Source of the DNA: Pseudoneobacillus rhizosphaerae
Lineage (GTDB): Bacteria; Bacillota; Bacilli; Bacillales; Cytobacillaceae
Assembly: GCF_917563885.1 (NCBI RefSeq)
Contig: NZ_CAKJTG010000022.1
Coordinates: 1-64,000 of the forward strand
Reading direction: 5' to 3'
Length of the DNA stretch: 64,000 nucleotides
Below, piece by piece: positions 26,690 to 39,063 of the stretch. The notes below the pieces were generated by a model. It did no database searches. It had not been told where the DNA came from and saw only the letters and a program-made list of their open reading frames with translations. Both the position numbers and the translations under genes were made by a program. Positions within the stretch are counted from its first letter, which is position 1; each line of letters opens with the position of its first letter.

Positions 26690-27715
26690 ATGATTTCAAT
26701 TAAAAATGTTCAAAAGATATATGCATCCAAGCAAGGTCAAGTAAAAGCAGTGGATGATGTCAATATAGAGATAACTGAAGGGGAAATATTCGGTGTAATT
26801 GGGTATAGTGGCGCTGGTAAAAGCACATTAATCCGAATGTTAAATGGGTTAGAAATTCCTTCTGATGGAACGATTACCGTTGCAAACCGTGTTGTTTCAA
26901 AAATTAAAGGCCGTTCACTAAGGCAGGCACGTCAAGAAATTAGTATGATTTTTCAGCATTTTAATTTACTTTGGTCGAGAACAGTTAAAGAAAATATCGC
27001 TTTTCCGCTTGAAATTGCTGGAATAGATAAAGCTGAACGAACGAATAGAGTGAATGAGTTAATCAAACTTGTTGGGCTTGAAGGTCGTGAAAATGCATAT
27101 CCATCAGAATTAAGTGGTGGTCAAAAACAAAGAGTGGGAATTGCTAGAGCATTAGCTAACAATCCAAAGGTTCTCTTATGTGATGAAGCTACTTCAGCGT
27201 TAGACCCTCAAACAACAGACAGTATATTAGATTTATTAGTTGATATTAATAAACGACTTGGATTAACAATTGTCTTGATTACACATGAAATGCATGTTAT
27301 TCAAAAAATTTGCCATCGAGTAGCTGTGATGGAAGCCGGAAGAATTGTTGAGCTAGGTTCCGTGTTAGAGGTGTTCAAAAATCCTCAACAACCCATTACT
27401 AAAAGATTTGTCCAACAGGTCACAGAGCCAGAAGAAACAAAGGAAACGGCGGATCATCTTATCGAACGTTTTCCAAAAGGTAAGATCGTTCAATTGACAT
27501 TTGTTGGAGAAGCAACAGAGCAACCACTTATCACGAATTTAATCCGTCACCACGAAGTGACCGTAAATATTTTACAAGGCAAGATTAATCAAACACAAAA
27601 CGGTTCTTACGGGACATTATTTGTTCATTTAGATGGAGACATTAAAGAAATTACTAGAGCCATCGAGTACATTCGCTCACAATTAGTTGGGGTGGAGGTG
27701 TTAACGAATGCTTGA
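26690..27715 (+). CDS. metN: Methionine ABC transporter ATPase
   Basis: This 341-residue ABC ATPase has Walker A GYSGAGKST (near 38), signature LSGGQKQR (near 141) and Walker B VLLCDEA, followed by the C-terminal NIL regulatory domain (about 265-341) diagnostic of MetN. It energises methionine import. It starts with ATG after GTGGGGTG, and its end overlaps metP by eight bases. It is controlled by the S-box upstream. Confidence 0.96.
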   Translation: MISIKNVQKIYASKQGQVKAVDDVNIEITEGEIFGVIGYSGAGKSTLIRMLNGLEIPSDGTITVANRVVSKIKGRSLRQARQEISMIFQHFNLLWSRTVKENIAFPLEIAGIDKAERTNRVNELIKLVGLEGRENAYPSELSGGQKQRVGIARALANNPKVLLCDEATSALDPQTTDSILDLLVDINKRLGLTIVLITHEMHVIQKICHRVAVMEAGRIVELGSVLEVFKNPQQPITKRFVQQVTEPEETKETADHLIERFPKGKIVQLTFVGEATEQPLITNLIRHHEVTVNILQGKINQTQNGSYGTLFVHLDGDIKEITRAIEYIRSQLVGVEVLTNA

Positions 27716-28376
27716 ACAATTTTTTCCAAATGTGAAATGGGATCGAATGTGGGAAGCGACTACTGAAACGCTTTACATGACAAGCATTTCGGTGATAGCG
27801 ACTTTTATATTAGGTATCATATTAGGATTATTATTATTCTTAACTTCAAAAGGTAATATATGGGAAAATAAACCGATTAATACAATCATAAGTGCCATTG
27901 TAAATATATTTAGATCGATACCGTTTATCCTCTTAATAGTATTACTAATTCCGTTTACTAAATTAATTGTAGGATCCATGATAGGTGAAAATGCAGCCTT
28001 ACCTGCCTTGATTATTGGGGCTGCTCCGTTTTATGCACGTATGGTTGAAATAGGGTTACGGGAAATTGATAAAGGTGTTATTGAGGCCGCTAAATCAATG
28101 GGGGCAAAGACAAGCACAATTATATTAAAAGTGTTACTTCCTGAATCGATGCCAGCCTTAGTGTCTGGTATTACAGTAACAGCTATTTCTTTAGTAAGCT
28201 TTACCGCCATGGCGGGTGTGATTGGAGCTGGGGGCTTAGGAAATCTAGCCTATCTTGAAGGGTTCCAACGTGGCCGGTTTGATGTTACGCTCATGGCCAC
28301 TGTTGTCATTTTAGTAATTGTATTTATTATTCAATTCGTTGGTGATTATATCACCACTAAATTAGATAAAAGATAA
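27708..28376 (+). CDS. metP: Methionine ABC transporter permease
   Basis: This 222-residue membrane protein of the MetI/MetP family has about five TM segments and the ABC coupling motif EAAKSMGAKTSTII. It forms the channel with MetN and receives methionine from MetQ. It overlaps metN by eight bases, which suggests translational coupling. Confidence 0.95.
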   Translation: MLEQFFPNVKWDRMWEATTETLYMTSISVIATFILGIILGLLLFLTSKGNIWENKPINTIISAIVNIFRSIPFILLIVLLIPFTKLIVGSMIGENAALPALIIGAAPFYARMVEIGLREIDKGVIEAAKSMGAKTSTIILKVLLPESMPALVSGITVTAISLVSFTAMAGVIGAGGLGNLAYLEGFQRGRFDVTLMATVVILVIVFIIQFVGDYITTKLDKR

Positions 28377-28393
28377 AAGGAGAGAGATTAGAA

Positions 28394-29233
28394 ATGAAAA
28401 AATGGGTAAAAGTAGTTTTTATGTTAGTAATAGCACTTGTGCTTGCAGCTTGTGGGACTAGTAAAGAAAATACAAAAGGTGGAAATGGCGATAATGCTAC
28501 AAAGAAATTAGTTGTTGGTGCCTCAAACGTACCTCATGCTGAGATTCTTGAAGAAGCAAAGCCGCTATTAGAAGAAAAAGGAATCGAATTAGAAATCGTA
28601 CCTTTCCAAGATTATGTTTTACCAAATCAAGCTTTAAATGGAAAAGAATTAGATGCAAACTATTTCCAACACATTCCTTATTTAAATGCTCAAATGGCTG
28701 AGAATGGATATGATTTTGTCAATGCAGGTGGAATTCATATCGAACCAATAGGTGTATATTCACAAAAGTATAAGAGTTTAGATGAATTACCTGATGGCGC
28801 ACATATTATCGTGAGTAGCTCTGTTGCAGATCATGGTCGAATTCTGACTATGTTAGAAAAAAAAGGTCTAATTACTTTAAAAGAGGGTATTGAAAAAACA
28901 ACAGCAACTGTTGACGATATTATTGAAAACCCAAAGAATCTAAACTTTGATGCAGAATATGAGGCAGCTTTACTTCCTCAAATCTACAACAACGGCGAAG
29001 GAGATGCTGTATTAATCAACTCTAACTATGCAATTGATGCTGGATTAAATCCAATTGAAGATTCTATTGCGATTGAAGAAAGCGATTCTCCATATGTAAA
29101 TGTTATTGCCGTTCGTTCTGGTGATGAATCAAGAGAAGAAATTAAAGCATTAATAGAAGTATTACGTTCTGAAGAAATTCAAAATTTCATTCTTGAAAAA
29201 TATAAAGGTGCTGTAGTACCTGTTAAGGAATAA
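28394..29233 (+). CDS. metQ: Methionine-binding lipoprotein
   Basis: This 279-residue NlpA/MetQ-family lipoprotein has a signal peptide and lipobox LVLAAC (Cys near residue 20). It binds methionine outside the membrane and passes it to MetP. It lies 17 bases after metP, with AAAAGGAGAGA before the ATG. A strong terminator ends the operon. Confidence 0.95.
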   Translation: MKKWVKVVFMLVIALVLAACGTSKENTKGGNGDNATKKLVVGASNVPHAEILEEAKPLLEEKGIELEIVPFQDYVLPNQALNGKELDANYFQHIPYLNAQMAENGYDFVNAGGIHIEPIGVYSQKYKSLDELPDGAHIIVSSSVADHGRILTMLEKKGLITLKEGIEKTTATVDDIIENPKNLNFDAEYEAALLPQIYNNGEGDAVLINSNYAIDAGLNPIEDSIAIEESDSPYVNVIAVRSGDESREEIKALIEVLRSEEIQNFILEKYKGAVVPVKE

Positions 29234-29243
29234 AAAAGCAGAA

Positions 29244-29277
29244 AACCTGTCCTTTTTGGGACAGGTTATTTTTTTTT
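29244..29277 (+). terminator. Terminator of metNPQ
   Basis: AACCTGTCC (29244-29252) pairs with GGACAGGTT (29259-29267) and nine T residues follow. Confidence 0.9.
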
Positions 29278-29393
29278 ACATATAATAAGGAAGAGATATG
29301 AATATGGTGGAAAATCTTTAAGGCTGTTACATGAAATAGATTGCCGATGAGGAAACTAGGACGAGAAATGAACGCTAAAAAATTCTCTAAAAA

Positions 29394-29407
29394 TTGATAT
29401 ATATCAA
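29394..29407. other. Perfect 14-base palindrome upstream of suf
   Basis: TTGATATATATCAA lies about 60 bases upstream of the suf -35 box within a gene-free stretch (29278-29577). It may be a regulator site, but AT-rich chance palindromes are possible. Apart from the promoter and the inverted repeat listed next, nothing else was seen in this gap. Confidence 0.3.
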
Positions 29408-29465
29408 TGTTATTATCAACAATTTTTATTAACATTATGTTCATAGTGTAAATATGCTTTAAAGG

Positions 29466-29494
29466 TTGCTAACAGATTCTATTTGTTATAAGAT
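29466..29494 (+). promoter_or_regulatory. Sigma-A promoter of sufCDSUB
   Basis: TTGCTA (29466-29471) and TAAGAT (29489-29494) are 17 bases apart. The start would be near 29501, about 79 bases before sufC. Confidence 0.7.
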
Positions 29495-29525
29495 TGTAAT
29501 GAGAATAAAATGAGAATGAAGTTTG

Positions 29526-29542
29526 ATAACCTTAACGGTTAT
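29526..29542. promoter_or_regulatory. Inverted repeat in suf leader, possible operator
   Basis: ATAACC (29526-29531) and GGTTAT (29537-29542) flank TTAAC, about 25 bases after the predicted start. Its position suits a repressor. The SufR-like regulator at 46222 is the obvious candidate, but this is inference. Confidence 0.4.
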
Positions 29543-29577
29543 TAGATATAAACTTTGTTTATTTCGGAGGTATAAAT

Positions 29578-30363
29578 ATGGCAGGGTCAACTTTAACGAT
29601 TAAAGAATTACATGTTGAGATCGATGGGAAAGAAATTTTAAAGGGTGTAAACCTAGAGGTTAAGGGTGGAGAAATTCACGCCATCATGGGACCAAATGGT
29701 ACAGGTAAATCAACACTTTCGTCTGCTATTATGGGACATCCAAAATATGAAGTAACTAGCGGAAGTATTGCATTAGATGAGCAAGATGTTCTTGAAATGG
29801 AAGTAGACGAGCGTGCTCGCGCAGGTCTATTCTTAGCAATGCAATACCCAAGTGAAATTAATGGGGTAACAAATGCGGACTTCTTACGCTCTGCTTTAAA
29901 TGCAAAGCTTGGAGAAGGAAATGAAATTTCATTAATGAAATTTATCCGTACAATGGATAAGCAAATGGATTTCCTTGAAATGGATCAAGATATGGCTCAA
30001 CGTTACCTTAACGAAGGTTTCTCTGGTGGAGAGAAAAAGCGTAACGAAATTCTTCAATTAATGATGTTACAACCGAAAATTGCCATTCTAGATGAAATCG
30101 ATTCAGGTTTAGATATCGATGCACTAAAAGTTGTATCTAAAGGAATCAACGAAATGCGTGGGGAAGAGTTTGGTTGCTTAATCATCACTCATTATCAACG
30201 CTTATTAGATTATATTACTCCTGATTTTGTCCATGTAATGATGCAAGGACGAATCGTGAAGTCAGGTGGCCCTGAGCTTGCACAACGCTTAGAAGCAGAA
30301 GGATATGACTGGATTAAACAAGAACTAGGAATTGAAGACGAAACCGTTGGGCAAGAAGCATAA
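29578..30363 (+). CDS. sufC: SUF Fe-S assembly ATPase SufC
   Basis: This 261-residue ABC-type ATPase has Walker A GPNGTGKST (near 39) and signature FSGGEKKRNE (near 150). It drives conformational change of the SufBCD scaffold during Fe-S cluster assembly and has no membrane partner. It starts after TCGGAGG and leads the five-gene operon sufC-D-S-U-B, the usual Gram-positive order. Confidence 0.97.
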   Translation: MAGSTLTIKELHVEIDGKEILKGVNLEVKGGEIHAIMGPNGTGKSTLSSAIMGHPKYEVTSGSIALDEQDVLEMEVDERARAGLFLAMQYPSEINGVTNADFLRSALNAKLGEGNEISLMKFIRTMDKQMDFLEMDQDMAQRYLNEGFSGGEKKRNEILQLMMLQPKIAILDEIDSGLDIDALKVVSKGINEMRGEEFGCLIITHYQRLLDYITPDFVHVMMQGRIVKSGGPELAQRLEAEGYDWIKQELGIEDETVGQEA

Positions 30364-30381
30364 GCGTTAGGGGGATTTTTC

Positions 30382-33351
<2,970 letters not shown>

Positions 33352-33396
33352 AACGCGGGAATTTATTCCCTCGTTTTTAGAAGGAGGAATTTGAAG

Positions 33397-34794
33397 ATGG
33401 CAAAAAAAGCGCCTGAAATCGGTGATTATAAATATGGCTTCCACGACAAAGATGTTTCGATTTTCCGCTCAAAACGCGGATTAACGAAAGAAATAGTTGA
33501 AGAAATTTCGAAGATGAAGAGTGAACCGCAATGGATGTTAGACTTCCGTCTAAAATCATTGGAGTTATTTTATAGCATGCCAATGCCACAATGGGGCGGC
33601 GATATGGCTTCCTTGAACTTTGAGGAAATTACGTATTACGTAAAACCATCTGAAAAGACAGAAAAGTCATGGGATGAGGTTCCAGAAGAAATTAAGGCTA
33701 CCTTCGATAAACTTGGTATTCCTGAAGCGGAACAAAAATATTTAGCTGGTGTTTCGGCTCAGTATGAATCCGAGGTTGTTTACCATAACATGCAGGAAGA
33801 CCTTGTCGCTCTAGGTATCGTATTTAAGGATACGGATTCTGCTCTTAAGGAAAACGAAGATATTTTCCGCGAGCATTGGGCAAAGGTTATTCCGCCAACG
33901 GATAATAAGTTTGCTGCTTTAAACTCAGCGGTTTGGTCTGGTGGATCATTCATTTATGTTCCAAAGGGAGTAAAAGTGGAAACACCTTTACAAGCCTATT
34001 TCCGTATTAACTCAGAAAATATGGGTCAATTTGAGCGTACCTTAATCATTGTTGATGAGGGAGCACATGTACACTATGTTGAAGGATGTACAGCACCTGT
34101 TTATACAACAAACTCACTACACAGTGCGGTAGTTGAAATCATCATTAAAAAGGATGCTTACTGCCGTTATACAACGATTCAAAACTGGGCAAACAATGTT
34201 TATAATCTTGTAACGAAGCGTGCGGTTTGTGAAGCACATGCAACAATGGAATGGGTTGATGGAAACATCGGATCTAAGCTGACAATGAAGTACCCAGCTG
34301 TTATTCTAAAAGGCGAAGGTGCTCGTGGAATGACTTTATCTATTGCAATTGCAGGTAAAGGTCAGCATCAGGATGCTGGAGCTAAAATGACTCACTTAGC
34401 ACCAAATACTTCTTCTACGATTGTTTCAAAGTCTATTTCAAAGCATGGTGGTAAGGTAACCTATCGTGGTATCGTTCATTTTGGACGTAAAGCGGATGGG
34501 GCTCGTTCAAATATTGAGTGTGATACGTTAATTATGGATAATCAATCTACATCTGATACGATTCCATATAACGAAATCTTAAATGACAACATTTCTTTAG
34601 AGCATGAAGCAAAAGTATCAAAGGTATCAGAAGAACAATTATTCTACCTAATGAGCCGTGGTATTTCTGAACAAGAAGCAACAGAAATGATTGTTATGGG
34701 CTTCATCGAGCCATTTACGAAAGAACTTCCGATGGAATATGCTGTTGAAATGAACCGTCTGATCAAGTTCGAAATGGAAGGGTCAATCGGTTAA
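33397..34794 (+). CDS. sufB: SUF scaffold protein SufB
   Basis: This 465-residue core Fe-S scaffold has the conserved cysteine motif [11 protein letters not shown] and the C-terminal [15 protein letters not shown] and [14 protein letters not shown] segments. It is nearly identical in pattern to the Bacillus family. The ATG at 33397 follows AGAAGGAGG and was preferred to TTG 33391 because of spacing. It is the last gene of the suf operon. Confidence 0.97.
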   Translation: MAKKAPEIGDYKYGFHDKDVSIFRSKRGLTKEIVEEISKMKSEPQWMLDFRLKSLELFYSMPMPQWGGDMASLNFEEITYYVKPSEKTEKSWDEVPEEIKATFDKLGIPEAEQKYLAGVSAQYESEVVYHNMQEDLVALGIVFKDTDSALKENEDIFREHWAKVIPPTDNKFAALNSAVWSGGSFIYVPKGVKVETPLQAYFRINSENMGQFERTLIIVDEGAHVHYVEGCTAPVYTTNSLHSAVVEIIIKKDAYCRYTTIQNWANNVYNLVTKRAVCEAHATMEWVDGNIGSKLTMKYPAVILKGEGARGMTLSIAIAGKGQHQDAGAKMTHLAPNTSSTIVSKSISKHGGKVTYRGIVHFGRKADGARSNIECDTLIMDNQSTSDTIPYNEILNDNISLEHEAKVSKVSEEQLFYLMSRGISEQEATEMIVMGFIEPFTKELPMEYAVEMNRLIKFEMEGSIG

Positions 34795-34870
34795 TTTATC
34801 AAAGCCTTGAGGGATTTCTTTTCATCGTAAATCTATGAGCGTACTGATTAGATACTATCTTTTCGTGTAG

Positions 34871-34899
34871 GAGACGAACTTTTTAGTTCGTCTCTTTTA
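34871..34899 (+). terminator. Terminator of suf operon
   Basis: GAGACGAAC (34871-34879) pairs with GTTCGTCTC (34886-34894), then TTTT. A second hairpin (AAAGTCATTG/CAATGGCTTT, 34922-34957, then a T-run) lies just beyond. The rest of 34795-35176 holds no gene that I can see. Confidence 0.75.
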
Positions 34900-35176
34900 A
34901 TATGGAGAAATGATTATATGAAAAGTCATTGTTGCGAGTAAGCATCAATGGCTTTTTTGCATTTTAGTAAACAGGATTATATTTACTTGCCAAGCTAAAT
35001 AGTAACAAGTAGATAGGAAACGAAAAGAGACTATATAGAAATTTATCCCAAACTAGCGGTCAGTAACCGGGAAATTTATTTTCTTCGCATCAGTCGTATA
35101 GAAATTATTAAACAAGAAGAAGGCAATAATATAAAGAAATACTGTAGCTGCTTTATATAATTAGGAGGTTTTGGCC

Positions 35177-36598
35177 GTGGAAACAAGTTATAAAGGTACA
35201 GATAAAATGATTATAGGAATTGTGTTTGGTGTTATAACTTTTTGGCTATTTGCACAAGCAATGGTCAATGTGGTTCCTGCTGTTCAAAAAGATTTAGGTA
35301 TTTCACTTGGAACCGTGAACATCGCCATAAGTTTATCGGCCTTATTTTCAGGGATGTTTATCGTTGCTGCTGGTGGACTTGCCGATAAAATTGGACGTAA
35401 AAAGATTGCTAATATTGGTTTTATTTTAAGTATAATCGGTTCACTTTGCCTTGTTTTAACTCAAGGGTCCACATTGCTCATTATTGGACGTGTCCTTCAA
35501 GGGCTTTCAGCTGCATTTATTATGCCCTCAACCATTGCCTTGATGAAAGCTTATTTCGAAGGGAAAGATCGCCAACGTGCACTAAGTTTCTGGTCCATCG
35601 GTTCTTGGGGCGGATCAGGGGTTGCCTCTTTTGCCGGCGGTGCAATCGCAACATATTTAGGGTGGAGATGGATCTTTATCTTTTCTATCATCTTCGCACT
35701 TATTGGTATGTTTCTACTGAAAGACACGCCAGAAAGTAAACAAAAATCTACAGGTACTTTTAAATTTGATTACGCTGGCTTAGTTATTTTTGTCATCACA
35801 ATGCTTGCTTTGAATGTATTTATTACTTACGGAGCAGATTTGGGATGGACAAGCCCGCTTACAATCGGCCTATTGATTGTCACAATTATCGGTTTGATTG
35901 TTTTCATCAAAGTTGAGAAAAGCAAAAAAGTTGTACTGATTGACTTTGCTGTATTTAAAAATAAGCCTTATACGGGTGCGACTATTTCTAATTTTTTGTT
36001 AAATGCGATTGCCGGTACACTAGTTGTAGCTAATACTTATGTACAAGTTGGCCGTGGATTTAATTCCTTCCAAGCAGGTATGCTATCACTTGGTTATTTA
36101 GTAGTGGTACTTGCAATGATTCGTGTCGGTGAGAAAATATTACAAAAAGTAGGTGCAAAATTACCGATGATCTGGGGTGCTCTGATTACAACGATTGGTG
36201 TGGCAATCATGGGCTTAACCTTCTTACCAGACTTTACTTATACAGTTGTTGTCTTCAGTGGATTTGTCTTATTTGGACTTGGACTTGGACTCTATGCGAC
36301 CCCATCAACAGATACATCTGTATCAAATGCACCAGCTGACAAAGTCGGTGAAGCAGCTGGGGTTTATAAAATGGCAAGCTCACTTGGCAGTGCATTTGGT
36401 GTCTCGATTTCAGCAACGGCCTACGGTGCAATCGCAGCAAATGGAAATCTTGAAACAGCGGCTTCAGTAGGAATTATCGTAAACGTTATATTCGGTGTAC
36501 TTTCAATATTATCCATTATCTTTTTGGTTCCTAGTGATGCCGGTAAAACATCTAATTCTCCCGAAAGATCACCAGCTGGTAATCCTGTTTTAGAATAA
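35177..36598 (+). CDS. MFS transporter, 14-helix drug-efflux type
   Basis: This 473-residue protein has about 14 hydrophobic segments and the DHA2-type motifs GGLADKIGRKK (loop 2-3) and GRVLQGLSAAFIMPSTIAL. DHA2 members export drugs or metabolites by proton antiport. The GTG at 35177 is preferred to TTG 35171 because AGGAGG sits eight bases away. The next gene, a peptidase-like amidohydrolase, is 56 bases downstream and may be co-transcribed. The pair is not part of the conserved yun/yur backbone. Confidence 0.85.
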   Translation: METSYKGTDKMIIGIVFGVITFWLFAQAMVNVVPAVQKDLGISLGTVNIAISLSALFSGMFIVAAGGLADKIGRKKIANIGFILSIIGSLCLVLTQGSTLLIIGRVLQGLSAAFIMPSTIALMKAYFEGKDRQRALSFWSIGSWGGSGVASFAGGAIATYLGWRWIFIFSIIFALIGMFLLKDTPESKQKSTGTFKFDYAGLVIFVITMLALNVFITYGADLGWTSPLTIGLLIVTIIGLIVFIKVEKSKKVVLIDFAVFKNKPYTGATISNFLLNAIAGTLVVANTYVQVGRGFNSFQAGMLSLGYLVVVLAMIRVGEKILQKVGAKLPMIWGALITTIGVAIMGLTFLPDFTYTVVVFSGFVLFGLGLGLYATPSTDTSVSNAPADKVGEAAGVYKMASSLGSAFGVSISATAYGAIAANGNLETAASVGIIVNVIFGVLSILSIIFLVPSDAGKTSNSPERSPAGNPVLE

Positions 36599-36654
36599 AT
36601 AGCGGTTGGAATTGTAAACGCCACATATTTAATAAATATGGAAAGGGTGTCAAG

Positions 36655-37845
36655 ATGTTGAGAAGTAAACTAATGGAAATGTTAGAATCCCGTAAGGATG
36701 AAATGATTGAAATTCGCAGGCATCTACATGAAAATCCTGAACTTTCTTTTAAAGAGGAAAAAACCGCTCAATATATTATTGATTTTTATAAAGGTAAAAC
36801 CGTAGAAGTTCAATCGAATGTAGGTAATGGATATGGAATTATCGTAACCATTAAAGGTGGTAAACCTGGAAAAAACATTGGTTTACGTGCCGATTTTGAT
36901 GCCCTTCCAATCGTTGAAGAAACAGAAGTACCCTTTAAGTCAAAAAATGAAGGTGTTATGCATGCGTGTGGCCATGATGGCCATACAGCGTACTTGTTGG
37001 TCTTAGCGGATTGCCTCATCCAATTAAAAGATGAAATCCCAGGTACAATTAAAATTATTCATCAGCATGCGGAAGAAGTTCCGCCAGGCGGTGCAAAGAG
37101 TATTGTAGAATCCGGCGTGCTTGACGATTTAGATAATATATTTGGCATCCATCTGTTGCCTATGGACCCAGCTGGAGTTGTTGGATATCACTCTGGATTT
37201 TCTTTTAACGGTAGGGCTTATATGAAATTAAAAATTCAAGGCAGGGGTGGGCATGGTTCCTCACCTCATCTAGCGAATGATGCCATTGTGGCTGGTGCCC
37301 ATTTTGTGACAGCAGCTCAAACGATTATTAGCCGACGATTAAGTCCTTTTGATATTGGGGTAATTACGATTGGTTCTTTTGATGGAAAAGGAACATTTAA
37401 TGTCATTAAAGACAGTGTAGAGCTTGAAGGCGATATTCGTTATATGACTGTTGAAACAAAAGCAACCATTGAAAAAGAAGTTAAACGACTTGTAAAAGGG
37501 CTTGAAGAAGAATTTGGTGTAACATGTAATTTAACCTATACGAATGATTATCCACCTTTATATAATGATCCTGAAATCACAGCTATGGTTGCTGAGATTC
37601 TCAAGAATGCTAATGATAAAGATATTAAAGAAGTAAAGGAATATCCAGCCATGCCGCCATCTGAAGACTTTGCTTACTATGCTGAAAAATTCCCTTCCTG
37701 CTTCTTCTACATTGCTTGTACACCAAAAGGAGTAGAAAAACCTTATTTTAATCATAATCCTAAATTTGATATCGATGAAGATGCCCTAATCGTAGCAGCC
37801 AAGGCTGTTGGATATGTTGTTTGCGGTTATTATGGATTAGAATAG
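36655..37845 (+). CDS. M20-family amidohydrolase
   Basis: This 396-residue zinc amidohydrolase of the M20D group (hippurate hydrolase/N-acyl amino acid deacylase-like) has the motifs GLRADFDALPI, HACGHDGHTA, HAEEVPPGG and GRGGHGSSPH, with C-terminal PPSEDFAYY. Metal ligands are present. Likely substrates are N-acylated amino acids or peptides. It may act with the MFS transporter just upstream, for example in uptake or release of an acyl-amino acid, which is speculation. Confidence 0.87.
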   Translation: MLRSKLMEMLESRKDEMIEIRRHLHENPELSFKEEKTAQYIIDFYKGKTVEVQSNVGNGYGIIVTIKGGKPGKNIGLRADFDALPIVEETEVPFKSKNEGVMHACGHDGHTAYLLVLADCLIQLKDEIPGTIKIIHQHAEEVPPGGAKSIVESGVLDDLDNIFGIHLLPMDPAGVVGYHSGFSFNGRAYMKLKIQGRGGHGSSPHLANDAIVAGAHFVTAAQTIISRRLSPFDIGVITIGSFDGKGTFNVIKDSVELEGDIRYMTVETKATIEKEVKRLVKGLEEEFGVTCNLTYTNDYPPLYNDPEITAMVAEILKNANDKDIKEVKEYPAMPPSEDFAYYAEKFPSCFFYIACTPKGVEKPYFNHNPKFDIDEDALIVAAKAVGYVVCGYYGLE

Positions 37846-37935
37846 GAAATAGAATTTGAATTAGTACCTTTTCCAAAGGAAGAGGATTCCATTATTTTTA
37901 AGAGATTACGGTTAAGGGTAAGAGATAGATATGGT

Positions 37936-37996
37936 AACTCATTCGAGGAATCAGGGTCTCATTCGGACAGCTTTAGTCCATTCAAGCGTGATCGTG
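37936..37996. repeat. Degenerate 20-bp direct repeats
   Basis: CTCATTCG occurs at 37938-37945 and 37958-37965, and TCCATTCAAG at about 37977, a 20-base spacing. The gap 37846-38176 otherwise holds only the terminator at 38059-38091. Confidence 0.4.
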
Positions 37997-38058
37997 TCCT
38001 AATCAGATCGTTATCATACGAAAAACAACAATCTTTAAGAAACCAGCCAAAAATTAAA

Positions 38059-38091
38059 ATCCGCTTACTGATATAGTAAGCGGATTTTTTT
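38059..38091 (+). terminator. Terminator before yunF
   Basis: ATCCGCTTACT (38059-38069) pairs with AGTAAGCGGAT (38075-38085), followed by six T residues. It should end the MFS/M20 transcription unit. Confidence 0.85.
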
Positions 38092-38176
38092 GCAAACAAA
38101 TTATCAAACAGCTATGAAAATTATGATAAAATAATTAGGAAAGCGAAATTTTCTTTATTTTTCGGAGGTAGTTACT

Positions 38177-39022
38177 TTGATTTACATTGGAACAACAGGA
38201 TGGGGAGATCAAGACATACTCTATCCAACTGGGACTCCAGCCCGCGAGAAGCTTTCGGTTTATGCAGCACATTTTCCAACAGTGGAAGTCGATGCTAGCT
38301 TTTATGCCATTCAACCATTGAAAAATGCTGAGAAATGGGTGCTAGAAACTCCTCATTCGTTTCAATTTGTTGTAAAGGCTTATCAAGGTATGACGGGACA
38401 CCAGAGAGGTGATATCCCTTTTGACTCGCGAAAAGCAATGTTTTCTGCATTTCAGGAGTCTATACAGCCTTATCTCCAACAACAAAAATTAGCGATGGTT
38501 TTATTTCAATTCCCACCTTGGTTTGATTGCAAAAAGGAAAATGTAGACTATTTACGATTTTGTAAAAATGAAATGGGAGAGGTCCCTTGTGCCCTAGAAT
38601 TTCGCCATCAGTCATGGTTTTACCCTCAGTTAAGAGATAAAACGTTGCAATTTATGATAGATGAAAATTGGATACATAGTATTTGTGATGAACCACAGGC
38701 GGGTATTGGATCTATTCCTACTGTTTTAAAAGTAACGAACTCTGACACTGTTTTAGTACGCCTACATGGCCGAAATATTCATGGATGGCAGCAACGAAGA
38801 GGAGTAGATTGGCGAGAAGTAAGGTATTTGTACCAATATAATAAGGAGGAGCTAGAAGAGTGGGTAATAAATATTAAACAACTTGAGAAAAACTGCAAGA
38901 ATGTATTCGTGTTGTTTAATAATAACTCTGGAGGAGATGCTGCAGGGAACGCTAACGAATTAATTCAATTACTTAATATAGAATATACAAACCTTGCACC
39001 TAGGCAATTAGATCTTTTTTAA
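38177..39022 (+). CDS. yunF: DUF72 protein YunF
   Basis: This 281-residue TIM-barrel-like protein of the DUF72 family opens with IYIGTTGWGDQD and has VEVDASFYAIQ and CALEFRHQSWF, all family hallmarks. The biochemical role is unknown; a nuclease or repair function has been discussed for the family but is not proven to my knowledge. The start is TTG at 38177 after CGGAGG. Confidence 0.85.
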   Translation: MIYIGTTGWGDQDILYPTGTPAREKLSVYAAHFPTVEVDASFYAIQPLKNAEKWVLETPHSFQFVVKAYQGMTGHQRGDIPFDSRKAMFSAFQESIQPYLQQQKLAMVLFQFPPWFDCKKENVDYLRFCKNEMGEVPCALEFRHQSWFYPQLRDKTLQFMIDENWIHSICDEPQAGIGSIPTVLKVTNSDTVLVRLHGRNIHGWQQRRGVDWREVRYLYQYNKEELEEWVINIKQLEKNCKNVFVLFNNNSGGDAAGNANELIQLLNIEYTNLAPRQLDLF

Positions 39023-39063
39023 TTGCCAAAATGGAGCTTATTTTTAAATGAGGAGTTAATACT

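Noticed and set aside
36246-36470. Overlapping ORFs inside the MFS transporter gene on both strands
   Set aside because: They are frame shadows of the MFS coding sequence with no SD and no homology.
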